A program made the position numbers and the translations under genes. From a virus, in the IMG/VR virus record IMGVR_UViG_3300008267_000221, positions 1-50,311 of that record: a DNA stretch of 50,311 bases; one strand, 5' to 3'. Below, piece after piece: positions 19,733-29,101 of the stretch; position 1 is the stretch's first letter; the number at the start of each line of letters is the position of its first letter. Under the pieces are notes generated by a model. It saw nothing but the letters and a program-made list of their open reading frames with translations, searched no databases and was not told the DNA's origin.

Positions 19733-22342
19733 TTACTTAATGTCTAATTGAGAATAATCAAAATTTGGATGTTGTGATTTTAAATATTTTAAAAGAACAT
19801 CATCTGTTAAAGCATTCAAGTTTGTTCTACCTTGATCAAATCCTACTCTTGATAGCTTATCTATTCCTGAGATAGGGAAGTTTTGCCATCTACCATCTTT
19901 TTTCTTTACATTTATCATTGGAATATAAAGGTCAGGATTACTAAGATCTTGATCAAGATCTGCTGTAATATTCATTCTTCTAATTCCTGGGAAATTACCA
20001 AATGCTTTTTGCATAAATGCATCATCTGCATTACCTGTAATATTTGTATTACCTCTTCCTAATTTAAGTCTTGTGGATTCTTGTACATTAGCATTAGCAT
20101 AGTTAGCACCAAAGTTAGCAATGATGTCTTCTCTACTAACTTTTATTCTTTGTACTTTCTTAGGATCAGATTCACTCTTGAGAATAACTTCATAGTTGTT
20201 CCCACTCTGCTGTACAAATATTCTTGTATCTTTAGAATTTTTACTTTCTAACATACCAGATGCTGTTTCAGGATCATAGTTAATATCAGCAGAAGTTCCT
20301 CTAGCAATTGTTGCTGTAACAAGAGCACTAACTTTACCTAAGGTTGCTGAAGTAGGAGAACCATCTTTGTCTGCTCCTAATGCTTTAATTTGTGGTACAA
20401 AGTCTGTTACTAAAGGTGCAAGTTTTTGTTTATATATTTCATTTGATTTATTTACCGCACCTTTTAAACTTGTTACTGCGGATGCGTATTGATTAGTTAC
20501 ATTTTTTACTTGATTTCTAATACCGCTATACTGTTCTCCTGAGCGAAGATTTCCATACAATACACCTTGCATAGATTCAACAAAATCTCTTTGATTTTTA
20601 TTAAGATTTTTTGTATCAACTACTGTGATTGATTGAGTTGTACCACTACCCATTGTTAATCCTGGAGATCCTCCTCCAAAATCACTAACTCTTTTACTAC
20701 TTGTTGCTGTTTGTATTCCTAATATTTCTTCTGGAGTAAGTTTTATATTTTTACCAGCCCAATTTATATTTAAAGATGGTTTATTTGCAAGAGCAATTCT
20801 CCTTGTTTCATTAATACCTGCTTCTTTATCAGCTTCAGCTCTTAATTGATTGCTCTTTTTTTCTAATGCTTGTAGATAGTTTTGTTGTTTTAATATCTGT
20901 TCAACGGTTCCCATGGCTTTTGCAGGGATATCCATCTTCTTATTCAACATCATATTTATCTGAGTGTCATTATACCCAGCATCATTTAATGTCTTACGTA
21001 ATCCTTTTATTTCATTTGCAACACCATCAGAGTGCTCAACATACATTTCACTTGCCTTTAATGTATTGTCTGTTGGATTACCAAGAGTTGTCCATGGACT
21101 ATCTACACCATAAATCTCAGCTTTCTTTAAAGCATTTGCTTCAGCATCTATCAATAATTTTTGTCTATCTATAGCAATTTTATCATCCGCTTGTCTACTA
21201 GTTACTGAGAACTCATATCTTTCTCTATTCTCTTTTTGTATTCTAAGTTTTTGTTCCTCCACCCAATTCAACTGTTGTCTTGCTGGATTTGTAACATATT
21301 GCATAGTCTCATTCTTCCAAGAGAAAGCATTAGATAGTTCTTTTATAAATCCATCTTTGTATATAGAAGACTTTACAGCATCTGGATTTTCTAAAGCATC
21401 TTTTAAATTTTGATTTAGCTGTTCTTGTAATGTTCCTGGTTTTCCGTCTTTACCAACTAAAGACTCATAGTATTCAAGTTGTTTATTTATAGCATCTAAT
21501 TGTGTAGGATCTTCTGTTGTCTTTTTCTTATCATTTAACAAATCTATGGTAGCTACAGCTTCTGTTCTACTAGACTCATAAATAAGTTTAGCTCTTTGCT
21601 CAAGAGCCTCTGGAGTTACACCCCTAAACTGATACCTTGCGTCTATTGATAGCTGATTAACATCGTCAGGAGTGAGAGTTGCAGATATTGCTTCTTTGAT
21701 TTGTCCTTCATCAATTCCTTCTATCTTATAGCGTTGCATAGCATCAGCTATCTTTTTGGTGTTAACCTTTCCATCAACAACCTCAAAAGGAACATCATAT
21801 TCTTGTAATTTGGGATGTAATAGTTTAATAGCCTCTAATGCTCTCTTTTTTACATCTGTGTATTGTGTATATCTACCACTAAATGATCTACCAAGATCTT
21901 TAGATGAAATATACTCATTTGCTTTCTCATTAAAATCCCAGATATTAGCTTGAGAAGATTTACCTGCTTTTACAGCAGACTCCATTTCTTGAGCTTGTTT
22001 TCTATACCAAGCTGTAGAACTCACTGCAGTTTGTACATCTTTATCCTTTCCAACTTGTCTAGCCATACCTCCAACAGAGTTAACTAGTTGGAAGTTAGAG
22101 AAGTCTCCTGCAGCAAATGTCCTTAGATTAGTACCAAGTTCATCAACTTTAGATTGCAGATATTCCTTATCTACATCTCTTATAATATCAAGGCCAACAA
22201 CTTTGTCTATTTCACCCTGGATTTTCTTATACCCTTCTTCATATTGGGCCTGCTTTTGCATACCCACTTTCACCATAGCATCAACTGGTAGTTGTGCTAC
22301 GTAGGGGTTAAATTGGGTTATTGCGTCTGTAAAACTTGCCAT
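19733..22342 (-). CDS. Putative internal (cargo/ejection) virion protein, 869 residues
   Basis: This is a hydrophilic, largely helical protein with many Lys, Gln and Glu residues. Its N-terminus (FNPYVAQLPVDAMVKVG followed by heptad-like helices) resembles large uncharacterised virion proteins encoded beside the RNA polymerase in crAss-like phages. Residues about 270-410 have strong coiled-coil character (QLDAINKQLEYYESL, EEQKLRIQKENRERYEF). No catalytic motif or signal peptide is seen. It is the first gene after a terminator-like hairpin and a candidate promoter, and is followed nine bases later by the RNA polymerase, so the two are probably co-expressed and co-packaged. A structural role is well supported by context; the specific cargo function is inferred from the known presence of internal cargo proteins in crAss-like virions. 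Confidence 0.6.
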   Translation of the reverse strand: MASFTDAITQFNPYVAQLPVDAMVKVGMQKQAQYEEGYKKIQGEIDKVVGLDIIRDVDKEYLQSKVDELGTNLRTFAAGDFSNFQLVNSVGGMARQVGKDKDVQTAVSSTAWYRKQAQEMESAVKAGKSSQANIWDFNEKANEYISSKDLGRSFSGRYTQYTDVKKRALEAIKLLHPKLQEYDVPFEVVDGKVNTKKIADAMQRYKIEGIDEGQIKEAISATLTPDDVNQLSIDARYQFRGVTPEALEQRAKLIYESSRTEAVATIDLLNDKKKTTEDPTQLDAINKQLEYYESLVGKDGKPGTLQEQLNQNLKDALENPDAVKSSIYKDGFIKELSNAFSWKNETMQYVTNPARQQLNWVEEQKLRIQKENRERYEFSVTSRQADDKIAIDRQKLLIDAEANALKKAEIYGVDSPWTTLGNPTDNTLKASEMYVEHSDGVANEIKGLRKTLNDAGYNDTQINMMLNKKMDIPAKAMGTVEQILKQQNYLQALEKKSNQLRAEADKEAGINETRRIALANKPSLNINWAGKNIKLTPEEILGIQTATSSKRVSDFGGGSPGLTMGSGTTQSITVVDTKNLNKNQRDFVESMQGVLYGNLRSGEQYSGIRNQVKNVTNQYASAVTSLKGAVNKSNEIYKQKLAPLVTDFVPQIKALGADKDGSPTSATLGKVSALVTATIARGTSADINYDPETASGMLESKNSKDTRIFVQQSGNNYEVILKSESDPKKVQRIKVSREDIIANFGANYANANVQESTRLKLGRGNTNITGNADDAFMQKAFGNFPGIRRMNITADLDQDLSNPDLYIPMINVKKKDGRWQNFPISGIDKLSRVGFDQGRTNLNALTDDVLLKYLKSQHPNFDYSQLDIK

Positions 22343-22357
22343 GTTAAATTAAGTTAG

Positions 22358-22389
22358 CAAATGTAATTAAAAATAATAAGATTACCAAG
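22358..22389 (-). promoter_or_regulatory. Candidate Bacteroidota-type promoter for the RNA polymerase unit
   Basis: On the minus strand CTTG (22389-22386) is followed after 20 bases by TACATTTG (22365-22358), a full match to the TANNTTTG -7 element of Bacteroidota housekeeping promoters and a three-of-four match to the TTTG -33 element. The start codon of the 869-residue gene is at 22342, giving a very short leader. The -33 element lies inside the hairpin at 22378-22414. Confidence 0.45.
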
Positions 22390-22414
22390 AACTGTAACGG
22401 TTTTTGGTAATCTT
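22378..22414 (-). terminator. Probable intrinsic terminator after the 1,568-residue gene
   Basis: An 11-base-pair perfect stem is formed by AAGATTACCAA (22378-22388) and TTGGTAATCTT (22404-22414) with a 15-base loop. In minus-strand transcripts it is followed by ATTATTTTTAATTA, a moderately U-rich tail. It lies in the 87-base gap between two genes. It overlaps the candidate promoter of the next unit, so termination and re-initiation would occur in the same place. Confidence 0.6.
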
Positions 22415-22429
22415 GTATAATTGAATTGG

Positions 22430-25400
22430 TTATAAATTTTTGATTGCTCTTACAATATTTCCATTCTTATTGTTCTTGGTCACCTTTTTACCATTTTTAC
22501 TTTCTTCTGCTTTTGATTTTCTAGTGCCTACAATATTACCATTAGCATCGTATGTAAATTCTAAACCTGAAGCAAGACCACCGCTTCCTCCTTTAGAAGA
22601 AGCACCTGCTCCAGAATAGTCAAACTGAGCAAGAGGATTCATATTAAGTGCTCTACCACTAGCATCAAATCGATACTTATACATATTTTCGTATATACCT
22701 AATGTCTTGTTTTCCAACTTGTTCTTAGCAATCTTATCAGCTACAGACTTCATAGCCTCTAGAGCTTGTTGTTTAGTGGTACTCTTAGCTTGCTCTTGTC
22801 TCACCATTTGTGTATCTAGGATACCAAGGTTCTTAAGCTGAGCATCGTTTAGAAGAGCTCTGTTTCCTTCATACACTCTTTGTTTCTCAGCTTGGTTAAG
22901 TCTAAATTGGTCTCCCAACACTTTACTATTAGCTGCATACTTTTGAGCTGCAAGAGCTGAGAGAGCTTCAGGGTTATATCCCATTTGTCTCTGGATAGCA
23001 TTGAAGTCAGCTTGGTTAGCGTTCATTTGGTCTTGTAGAGATATATCCATTGGTGTTCCTAGATCTGGACGATATAGCTGAGCTTGTACAGGTTCTAACT
23101 GATTCATAGCAAGAGCTGCCATTTCAGGATAAACTTGTGAAAAATCAAATGCTTCTTGGTCTGTAGGTCTTAGGTATTCAAGAGCTTGGTTAGCATAAGG
23201 CATCCAATCAAAACGCTTCTTAGGTGGAACTTTATACAAATTCTCATCAAAAGTATTTTCTATTGGTTCCATTGGTACTTCTGATGGAGCAGCTGGTATT
23301 ATTGTTACCTTTTTATCAAGAGGAGCCTTCCCAAATCTTTTTAGATCTTCAGTAACTTTACCAGTTTTATCGTAGTGAGTTCTAGACTTATCCTTATGAA
23401 CAATGTAATAAGACTTGTCAGGATATGTGAATTTTAGTTCACCACTAGGAAGAGTTTCCATTTTAGGCTCTCCTCCTTTTACAGTTCTTTTACCTTTATC
23501 AGCTTGAGGAATGTGTGTACCGTATTTAGCTTGTTCTTTCATAGCTTCTTTATCTATTTTGTATTTACCTTTAGCAAGAGCATCAGCATCTATACCACGT
23601 TCTTCTGCTGCTTCATTAATTGCATTCTGTACAGCAGAGGCATTTGATTTTCTAAGAGCTGCTTCTTTAAGTTTCATGTTAGCACCCTGGATGGTTGCCT
23701 GAAGAGCGTCAAACTTAAGTTTGTCAAATGGTGTGTACACCTCTAGAGCATCAAGTTCATTTGTAGCTTTTTCAACGATCTTGTTCTGTTTAGCCTCATC
23801 TTTACCAAGATCAGCTACATAGTTCTTGAACTTCTTACCCTTAGCATTCTTATCACCTATTTGATCTAGGAAGTGGTTAGGGATCTGAAGGTTACCAAAT
23901 ACCACCATGTTCTTTTCTCCTGTTTGAGGATCAAGCATTTCGGTTGCTGGTTCACCTCTTTCAACTTCTACATCAGCATCAGCATCTCTAGATCCATACT
24001 CAGCATAGTCTGTCATACCGCCATCACCATATTTAACACCAATACCTGTATGTCCATTACCATCACCTTCTTCATGAGACTTACCTCTAAACATTACAGT
24101 TTCTCCTGTACCAGGCATATATGGATTATAGGAAATAGGTTCTGCATATCCACCCCATGTAGTTTTTAGTTCACCACCAAGAGCATATTGATCTGTAGGG
24201 AACATGTTGTTTTGTGTAATACGTCCACCAGTTCTCAATGTATCCATCATAGAATCTCTCTTGAGAAGATCGTTTATATCATATTCACCAAACTTTGCAA
24301 TAACTTGTGGTTGCCAATCGTGAGATACCCAACCACCTTCTTCCATATACATATTATTTCTTGCCTGTACAGCTTGAGCTCCACTTGCAAATGCTGCTTT
24401 TTCAAGATTTTCTCTTGTTCTTTTTTGAGCAGCTTCCATCTTTCTCTTGTTCTTATCAAGAAGACCACCAGTGATTGTACCAAGAGTTTGACCAATAGCT
24501 TTTCCTGCAGCACCACCTACACCTGGAGCAATTATATTACCTGCTACTTCACCTACAGCACCTCCTATATCACCACCAACATCACCTCCTGCATTATCTC
24601 CTGTAGCAGCACTACCAATACCTGAACCAAGTTGACCTATCATATCCCAAGGAACTCCACCCCCACCTGCTAATCTATGATAACCACCATGCCTGTATTG
24701 TTTAATAATATCACTCTCACTCATAGGCTCATATCCAAGATCTGAATAAAGATTTCCAGGATTGTACATATTCTGTATCTCTGTAGGATTACCACCTATT
24801 TGGCTGATTGTTGTACCATCTTTAGCTAGATAGTTTGTACCTACACCATATGAAGGAGATAGTTGATTGGGTTGAACCAATGCATCTTCTGGTCTTACAT
24901 ATCTACGTTTAATTTCTTCTGGTCTTGAACTAGCTGCTTGAAGAGTGAGGTCACTAATTTTTGCTGTAGATTCAGCAAGCTTTCTTTGTCTTTTTTCTTC
25001 TTTAAGATTTCTAAATCCTTCATAGAGCCTACCTGCAAGACCAAATGCTTTTCCAAAATCAGGACCTTTACCTTTACCTTTAGCATTAGCGGTAGTTGCT
25101 AAAGAAGGATTTACTCCTGTTCCTGGTCCTGTTTGAGGAGTTCCTGTTGAAAGGTTTGGATTAAGTTTAAACTTAGAAGTTTCTTGATAGCCTGTATCTT
25201 GTACACACATTTGCATACTCTCATCCCAAACTTGTCCCTCACCACAATCATTTATTCCATTTTGAGCTTTACGAATATTCTTACCTGTTCTTCCAATAGA
25301 AGTACCAATAGACATTCCTCCCATATTAGTTTTGGCTACATCTATATCTACATTATCTCCTTTTGCACCACCCATCATACCCCCAAGCTGATTTAGCATT

Positions 25401-27136
25401 CCACTAATATCAGGACCACCACCACCTTGTGTTTGTTGTTTTTGTGCTTGAGCTTGTTTGTAAGCCATGTCTGCTCTTTCAGCATCTGTAAGTCCTGTTA
25501 CTGCTTTATCATAACCACTGTATATATCTCCAAGATTCATCATACCAGACATTGTGTTTGGAGCACCTCCACCTATGTATGCACCAATTTGTGCTATAGG
25601 AGGATTACCAAAGTCTGTAAGTTGTTCAAATTTATTTACTTGTCTACCTTTCTCAGCTTTTGGTTTTTGATATCCTACTTTATAAGCCTTCTCCATTGTT
25701 TCTTTCATCTCTTTTTTATTCATTGGAGCGGTCATATTGTAATCATTCTTTATACCCTGTAAAATATCTCCTGGAGTTAATATATTTGTTCCAGGAAACA
25801 TTCTGTTTACAGCTGAAAGATTACCTTCTTGACTTAAAGCCAACCCTGCTGATGGTAAAGGCATTCCTGTAGTGGGATCGTAATATTTAGAATAGGCTTG
25901 ATCATCTCTTCTCATTTTTCTGTTACGATTCTCAGCCATTTGTTTTGCAACAAAATATTCATTAATGTTTACAGAATCTCTGTAAGGACTAGCGTTATAT
26001 TCTTTCTTAAGCTGTTTCAATTCTTCCTTGTCCATTTGACCACTTGGATTACTTGTTTCAGTATAAGATTGTCTAAGTTGAGTTCTAGGATTAGATTTAC
26101 ATTCAAACTCAGCATTAGCAGCTCTCTGTACCCATCTGTCAGCATTTTGAAGTTTGTGGACAGCATTACCGCCTTTTTTAAATTCTTTTGTAGAAGTTAC
26201 ACTCTTAGGCACAAGTAATTGAGAAACTTTAGTTTCAGGAGAAATAGTATTTGCATCAACTAAACTAGGATGTGCAACTTGATCAACAATTACATCTTTT
26301 GCTTTCTTACTAGCTTCTTTTGATCCTTGTTTAAGGAATTCTTTTGCAAATTGTCTTTCTCCAAGTTCAGCAGCTGTTATGAGAGATGTTGCTTTTTTAA
26401 TAGCTTTAATTGGATCAAGTTCTTTTTTAAGTAGTTTAGATCCACCTGTTCCTGGACTAAATGCTCCAGCAATAGCTCCTGCAAGAACAGGATCTGCCAC
26501 AGCTCCCAATACAGGTCTCATAGAACCTTGTTCCACTCCTTCATAAATCGATGTTCCTAGATTACCTGCCATTTCACCTAATACAAAATCTAGAGGATTA
26601 AAATCATTAAAACTAACACCTCCTGAAGGATCTTTTAAATAATCTATCTCAAACATATCTTTTGCAATCAATCCTGTAATATATGCTTGTTCAGAAGCAG
26701 TCATATCATCATACTGCTTAGTTTGTCCATTTGGTAAAGTGAATGGTTGATTATTCTTTCTTGACTCTCTTGCAGCTTCTTGAGCTTCTTGTTGTTTTTT
26801 CTTTTCTGCAAACTCTTTCTTTCTAACATTAGCCATAGCTTTAGTACTAGCAGCTACATTTTCTTTACTTTGTCCCACAGTGGATGTGCTTACAGGACCT
26901 GTTACAGTTTTAACAGTACGTCCTGTTGATTCTGCTGCAGGCATGTTAGCTCTAGCAAGATCTCTTGCATTAGGTAGAGTGAATTGAGCATTCTGGTTTT
27001 TAGGAATAGCATCACCAATTTTAGCTTTTCTAAACTCTTTACCATGAGCTTTCATGAATGCTTCTTCAGAAGGATATTTCTTATAGAATTCCTTTTCAGA
27101 TTTAACACCAGCGATTTTTAAGATTTTATCTTTCAT
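22430..27136 (-). CDS. Large glycine-rich internal virion protein, 1,568 residues
   Basis: This long protein has an N-terminal FYKKYPSEEAFMKAHGKEF segment, a short motif seen at the start of several large phage internal proteins. Glycine-zipper-like hydrophobic stretches occur near residues 215-225 (PVLAGAIAGAF) and 850-885 (repeated GG with A, V and I), the kind of sequence that can insert in membranes. A later segment (KSHEEGDGNGHTGIGV, then VEVERGEPATEML, about residues 1025-1070) resembles a conserved module of large phage virion proteins. The rest is charged and helical. It starts nine bases after the muramidase gene and is followed by a hairpin terminator. I infer an internal or tail-ejected protein that helps DNA or polymerase cross the envelope; there is no direct proof. 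No enzyme motif was recognised. Confidence 0.55.
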   Translation of the reverse strand: MKDKILKIAGVKSEKEFYKKYPSEEAFMKAHGKEFRKAKIGDAIPKNQNAQFTLPNARDLARANMPAAESTGRTVKTVTGPVSTSTVGQSKENVAASTKAMANVRKKEFAEKKKQQEAQEAARESRKNNQPFTLPNGQTKQYDDMTASEQAYITGLIAKDMFEIDYLKDPSGGVSFNDFNPLDFVLGEMAGNLGTSIYEGVEQGSMRPVLGAVADPVLAGAIAGAFSPGTGGSKLLKKELDPIKAIKKATSLITAAELGERQFAKEFLKQGSKEASKKAKDVIVDQVAHPSLVDANTISPETKVSQLLVPKSVTSTKEFKKGGNAVHKLQNADRWVQRAANAEFECKSNPRTQLRQSYTETSNPSGQMDKEELKQLKKEYNASPYRDSVNINEYFVAKQMAENRNRKMRRDDQAYSKYYDPTTGMPLPSAGLALSQEGNLSAVNRMFPGTNILTPGDILQGIKNDYNMTAPMNKKEMKETMEKAYKVGYQKPKAEKGRQVNKFEQLTDFGNPPIAQIGAYIGGGAPNTMSGMMNLGDIYSGYDKAVTGLTDAERADMAYKQAQAQKQQTQGGGGPDISGMLNQLGGMMGGAKGDNVDIDVAKTNMGGMSIGTSIGRTGKNIRKAQNGINDCGEGQVWDESMQMCVQDTGYQETSKFKLNPNLSTGTPQTGPGTGVNPSLATTANAKGKGKGPDFGKAFGLAGRLYEGFRNLKEEKRQRKLAESTAKISDLTLQAASSRPEEIKRRYVRPEDALVQPNQLSPSYGVGTNYLAKDGTTISQIGGNPTEIQNMYNPGNLYSDLGYEPMSESDIIKQYRHGGYHRLAGGGGVPWDMIGQLGSGIGSAATGDNAGGDVGGDIGGAVGEVAGNIIAPGVGGAAGKAIGQTLGTITGGLLDKNKRKMEAAQKRTRENLEKAAFASGAQAVQARNNMYMEEGGWVSHDWQPQVIAKFGEYDINDLLKRDSMMDTLRTGGRITQNNMFPTDQYALGGELKTTWGGYAEPISYNPYMPGTGETVMFRGKSHEEGDGNGHTGIGVKYGDGGMTDYAEYGSRDADADVEVERGEPATEMLDPQTGEKNMVVFGNLQIPNHFLDQIGDKNAKGKKFKNYVADLGKDEAKQNKIVEKATNELDALEVYTPFDKLKFDALQATIQGANMKLKEAALRKSNASAVQNAINEAAEERGIDADALAKGKYKIDKEAMKEQAKYGTHIPQADKGKRTVKGGEPKMETLPSGELKFTYPDKSYYIVHKDKSRTHYDKTGKVTEDLKRFGKAPLDKKVTIIPAAPSEVPMEPIENTFDENLYKVPPKKRFDWMPYANQALEYLRPTDQEAFDFSQVYPEMAALAMNQLEPVQAQLYRPDLGTPMDISLQDQMNANQADFNAIQRQMGYNPEALSALAAQKYAANSKVLGDQFRLNQAEKQRVYEGNRALLNDAQLKNLGILDTQMVRQEQAKSTTKQQALEAMKSVADKIAKNKLENKTLGIYENMYKYRFDASGRALNMNPLAQFDYSGAGASSKGGSGGLASGLEFTYDANGNIVGTRKSKAEESKNGKKVTKNNKNGNIVRAIKNL

Positions 27137-27145
27137 GTTGCAAAT

Positions 27146-29101
27146 TTAATTGTATTTATCTAACCAACCACCTGTTGATTTTTTGTTTAATGGGTATTCT
27201 GTAACCTTCTTACCTTTGAACTTATACTCTTGCTCTGGATACATCATCTGTACATCTCCTTTATCAGAGATTCCAAGAACAGGATAGGGAACACCTTGCA
27301 TTGTTATTTGGTTTGAGCCTATTTCTGTTATCTCTCCAGGATGTGCCCATTGTCCTCTATCATCTTTTATAACACCACCATCTTTGTAATAAGAGTCTAC
27401 ATATTTTACAAACTCTGGATTTTGTCTAAGAACATTGTCTCTAATATCTACAACCTGTTTTCCATAAAGAGGATTTTTTTTCATACTAAGTCCTTCTTTT
27501 GGAATAGGAACACCATATATCTTCTTCATCTCAAACCCATGATAATCTTTTTCTGTCTTTGGTGTTATAGTTCCCATACCATTATAAACCTGTAATCTTA
27601 AGTAGGGGTCTTTAATCTTAAGTCTATCAGCCTCCTTCATTTTACTTTGATACGCATTTATAAATGCATCATATACATCACCTTTACCCCAATCTCCAAG
27701 TATATGTCCTATATTATCATCTGTTTTTCCCCAACCAGTTTCTTGAAACGCTATTGATGCTAAATTCCAAACATCATCTTTGCTTAATTTTTTTTCCTTT
27801 GCCTTTTGCATCAACCTGTCCATGTGCTCCATATTATAATTTCCTGATGTAAGGTCTTTATTAGGATTCATAGCAAGTCCTGTAGTCATTCTTACTTTAC
27901 GAGGATCTTTAATTGTCATCATCCTTGATGTCACTTTTTTTGTAGGAACATTACTTTTAGCAGCTCCAAGTGAGATCATAGGTGCAGGAGTAGGAGTTAT
28001 TGGTTTTTTTGGAACATCTATCGGATCTATTAATTCTATTCCTTCATCAGCTATAGGAATAAATGATCCATTTCTACTGATACTTTTTGGTTTCCAATCT
28101 AGACCATGTTGATAGTAGGTCATACCATTCTGAGCTACAGGAGCTTGTTCACCAGGAACAGCTGTCACCTCATTAAACACACGCTTGTATGTAGGAACAT
28201 TGTTCTTAATAGAATTCATGAAATCTGATATCTCAGACTTGTTCTCACTACCTTCGTAGTTCTCTAGATACTTATTAAAGTTTGGATGGTTTTTTAACAG
28301 CTCTGCTTTTTCCTCAGGAGAAGTTGATGATCCCATCCACTTTCTAAAATCAATCATCTCTTGTGCCTTCTCATCAGTGATAGGTTGAGATGGATCTATT
28401 TCAAATACATCAAACATTCTATTCCTTCTTGTATAAAACTCAGTGGGCTTTGTTACATACTTTGACCAACTTCTAGTCACATTACCTTTAGGAAATCTCT
28501 CTTTAAATTCTTTAGGTGAGATTATAGATTCCTCAATGATTCGTTGTTCATTCTTAGGTAGGCTCTCATATACAGAATGTCCTATTTCATGCTCTAATAT
28601 TTGAAGTTCATCATAAGGATCATAACCTTCTGAAGTTACCATTTGATTATTGTATCCTACAGTGTTTGTATCTGGATAGTATAAACCATATGCGTTTAAT
28701 TTCTGCAAACGCTCAAGTGGAATTTCTTCAATGTTTACATTTTGTACAGCCCCACTAGCAATGTCACCACTTAGATTAGCAGGTCTGTTAGAATAAAAGT
28801 CAAACATGCTTTGTCTAGCTTGTTCAACTTCAGGATCAGTTTGTGAAATAATTTCTCCAGTTTGAGCACTAGCTTTTGTCTTCTTAGCATATGGACCATT
28901 AGAAGGAATACCCTTCGTGCGTGCGTATGTGAATCCTACAGTTCCAGGAATAGAACCACCCATAGCAAACTGCCCACCCCATGCAGGAGAATAGTTTCTA
29001 CCTACATTACTATATCCTTCTCCCACCCAATTCTCTGGAGCAGAAGAACGTCCTTCATTAGCGTTTATTTCTTTACCGTATTTATCTAACCAACCTTTCA
29101 T
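27146..29101 (-). CDS. Virion-associated zincin plus muramidase-like protein
   Basis: This 651-residue protein appears to combine two enzymes. A zincin metallopeptidase-like motif HEIGH lies at residues 171-175 within LQILEHEIGHSVYESLP. A lysozyme-like segment around residues 435-520 has AFQETGWG near 454, where the Glu fits the catalytic acid of transglycosylase-like folds. The C-terminal about 70 residues (GQWAHPGEITEIGSNQITM, then PYPVLGISDKG and MMYPEQEYKF) match a terminal module common in crAss-like lytic proteins. The protein starts with MKGWLDKYG and ends with GGWLDKYN, encoded by an identical 18-base direct repeat at each end of the gene. The start codon overlaps the preceding stop by one base (TAATG). 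The likely role is local cell-wall opening during entry, or lysis. The zincin substrate is unknown. Confidence 0.65.
   Translation of the reverse strand: MKGWLDKYGKEINANEGRSSAPENWVGEGYSNVGRNYSPAWGGQFAMGGSIPGTVGFTYARTKGIPSNGPYAKKTKASAQTGEIISQTDPEVEQARQSMFDFYSNRPANLSGDIASGAVQNVNIEEIPLERLQKLNAYGLYYPDTNTVGYNNQMVTSEGYDPYDELQILEHEIGHSVYESLPKNEQRIIEESIISPKEFKERFPKGNVTRSWSKYVTKPTEFYTRRNRMFDVFEIDPSQPITDEKAQEMIDFRKWMGSSTSPEEKAELLKNHPNFNKYLENYEGSENKSEISDFMNSIKNNVPTYKRVFNEVTAVPGEQAPVAQNGMTYYQHGLDWKPKSISRNGSFIPIADEGIELIDPIDVPKKPITPTPAPMISLGAAKSNVPTKKVTSRMMTIKDPRKVRMTTGLAMNPNKDLTSGNYNMEHMDRLMQKAKEKKLSKDDVWNLASIAFQETGWGKTDDNIGHILGDWGKGDVYDAFINAYQSKMKEADRLKIKDPYLRLQVYNGMGTITPKTEKDYHGFEMKKIYGVPIPKEGLSMKKNPLYGKQVVDIRDNVLRQNPEFVKYVDSYYKDGGVIKDDRGQWAHPGEITEIGSNQITMQGVPYPVLGISDKGDVQMMYPEQEYKFKGKKVTEYPLNKKSTGGWLDKYN
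27152..27169. repeat. 18-base direct repeat, copy at the 3' end of the zincin/muramidase gene
   Basis: The string GTATTTATCTAACCAACC is identical to 29078-29095. On the coding strand it encodes GWLDKY at the extreme C-terminus of the 651-residue protein. The two copies are 1,926 bases apart and bracket almost exactly one gene. Confidence 0.85.
29078..29095. repeat. 18-base direct repeat, copy at the 5' end of the zincin/muramidase gene
   Basis: This is the second perfect copy of the repeat at 27152-27169. It encodes GWLDKY at residues 3-8 of the same protein. Because codons as well as residues are identical, it looks like a recent duplication or a recombination scar rather than only protein-level convergence. 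Confidence 0.85.

Noticed and set aside
24188-24625. A 145-residue Cys/Ser/Thr-rich plus-strand frame
   Set aside because: It is the reverse of the glycine-rich segment of the 1,568-residue protein, which produces such artefacts.
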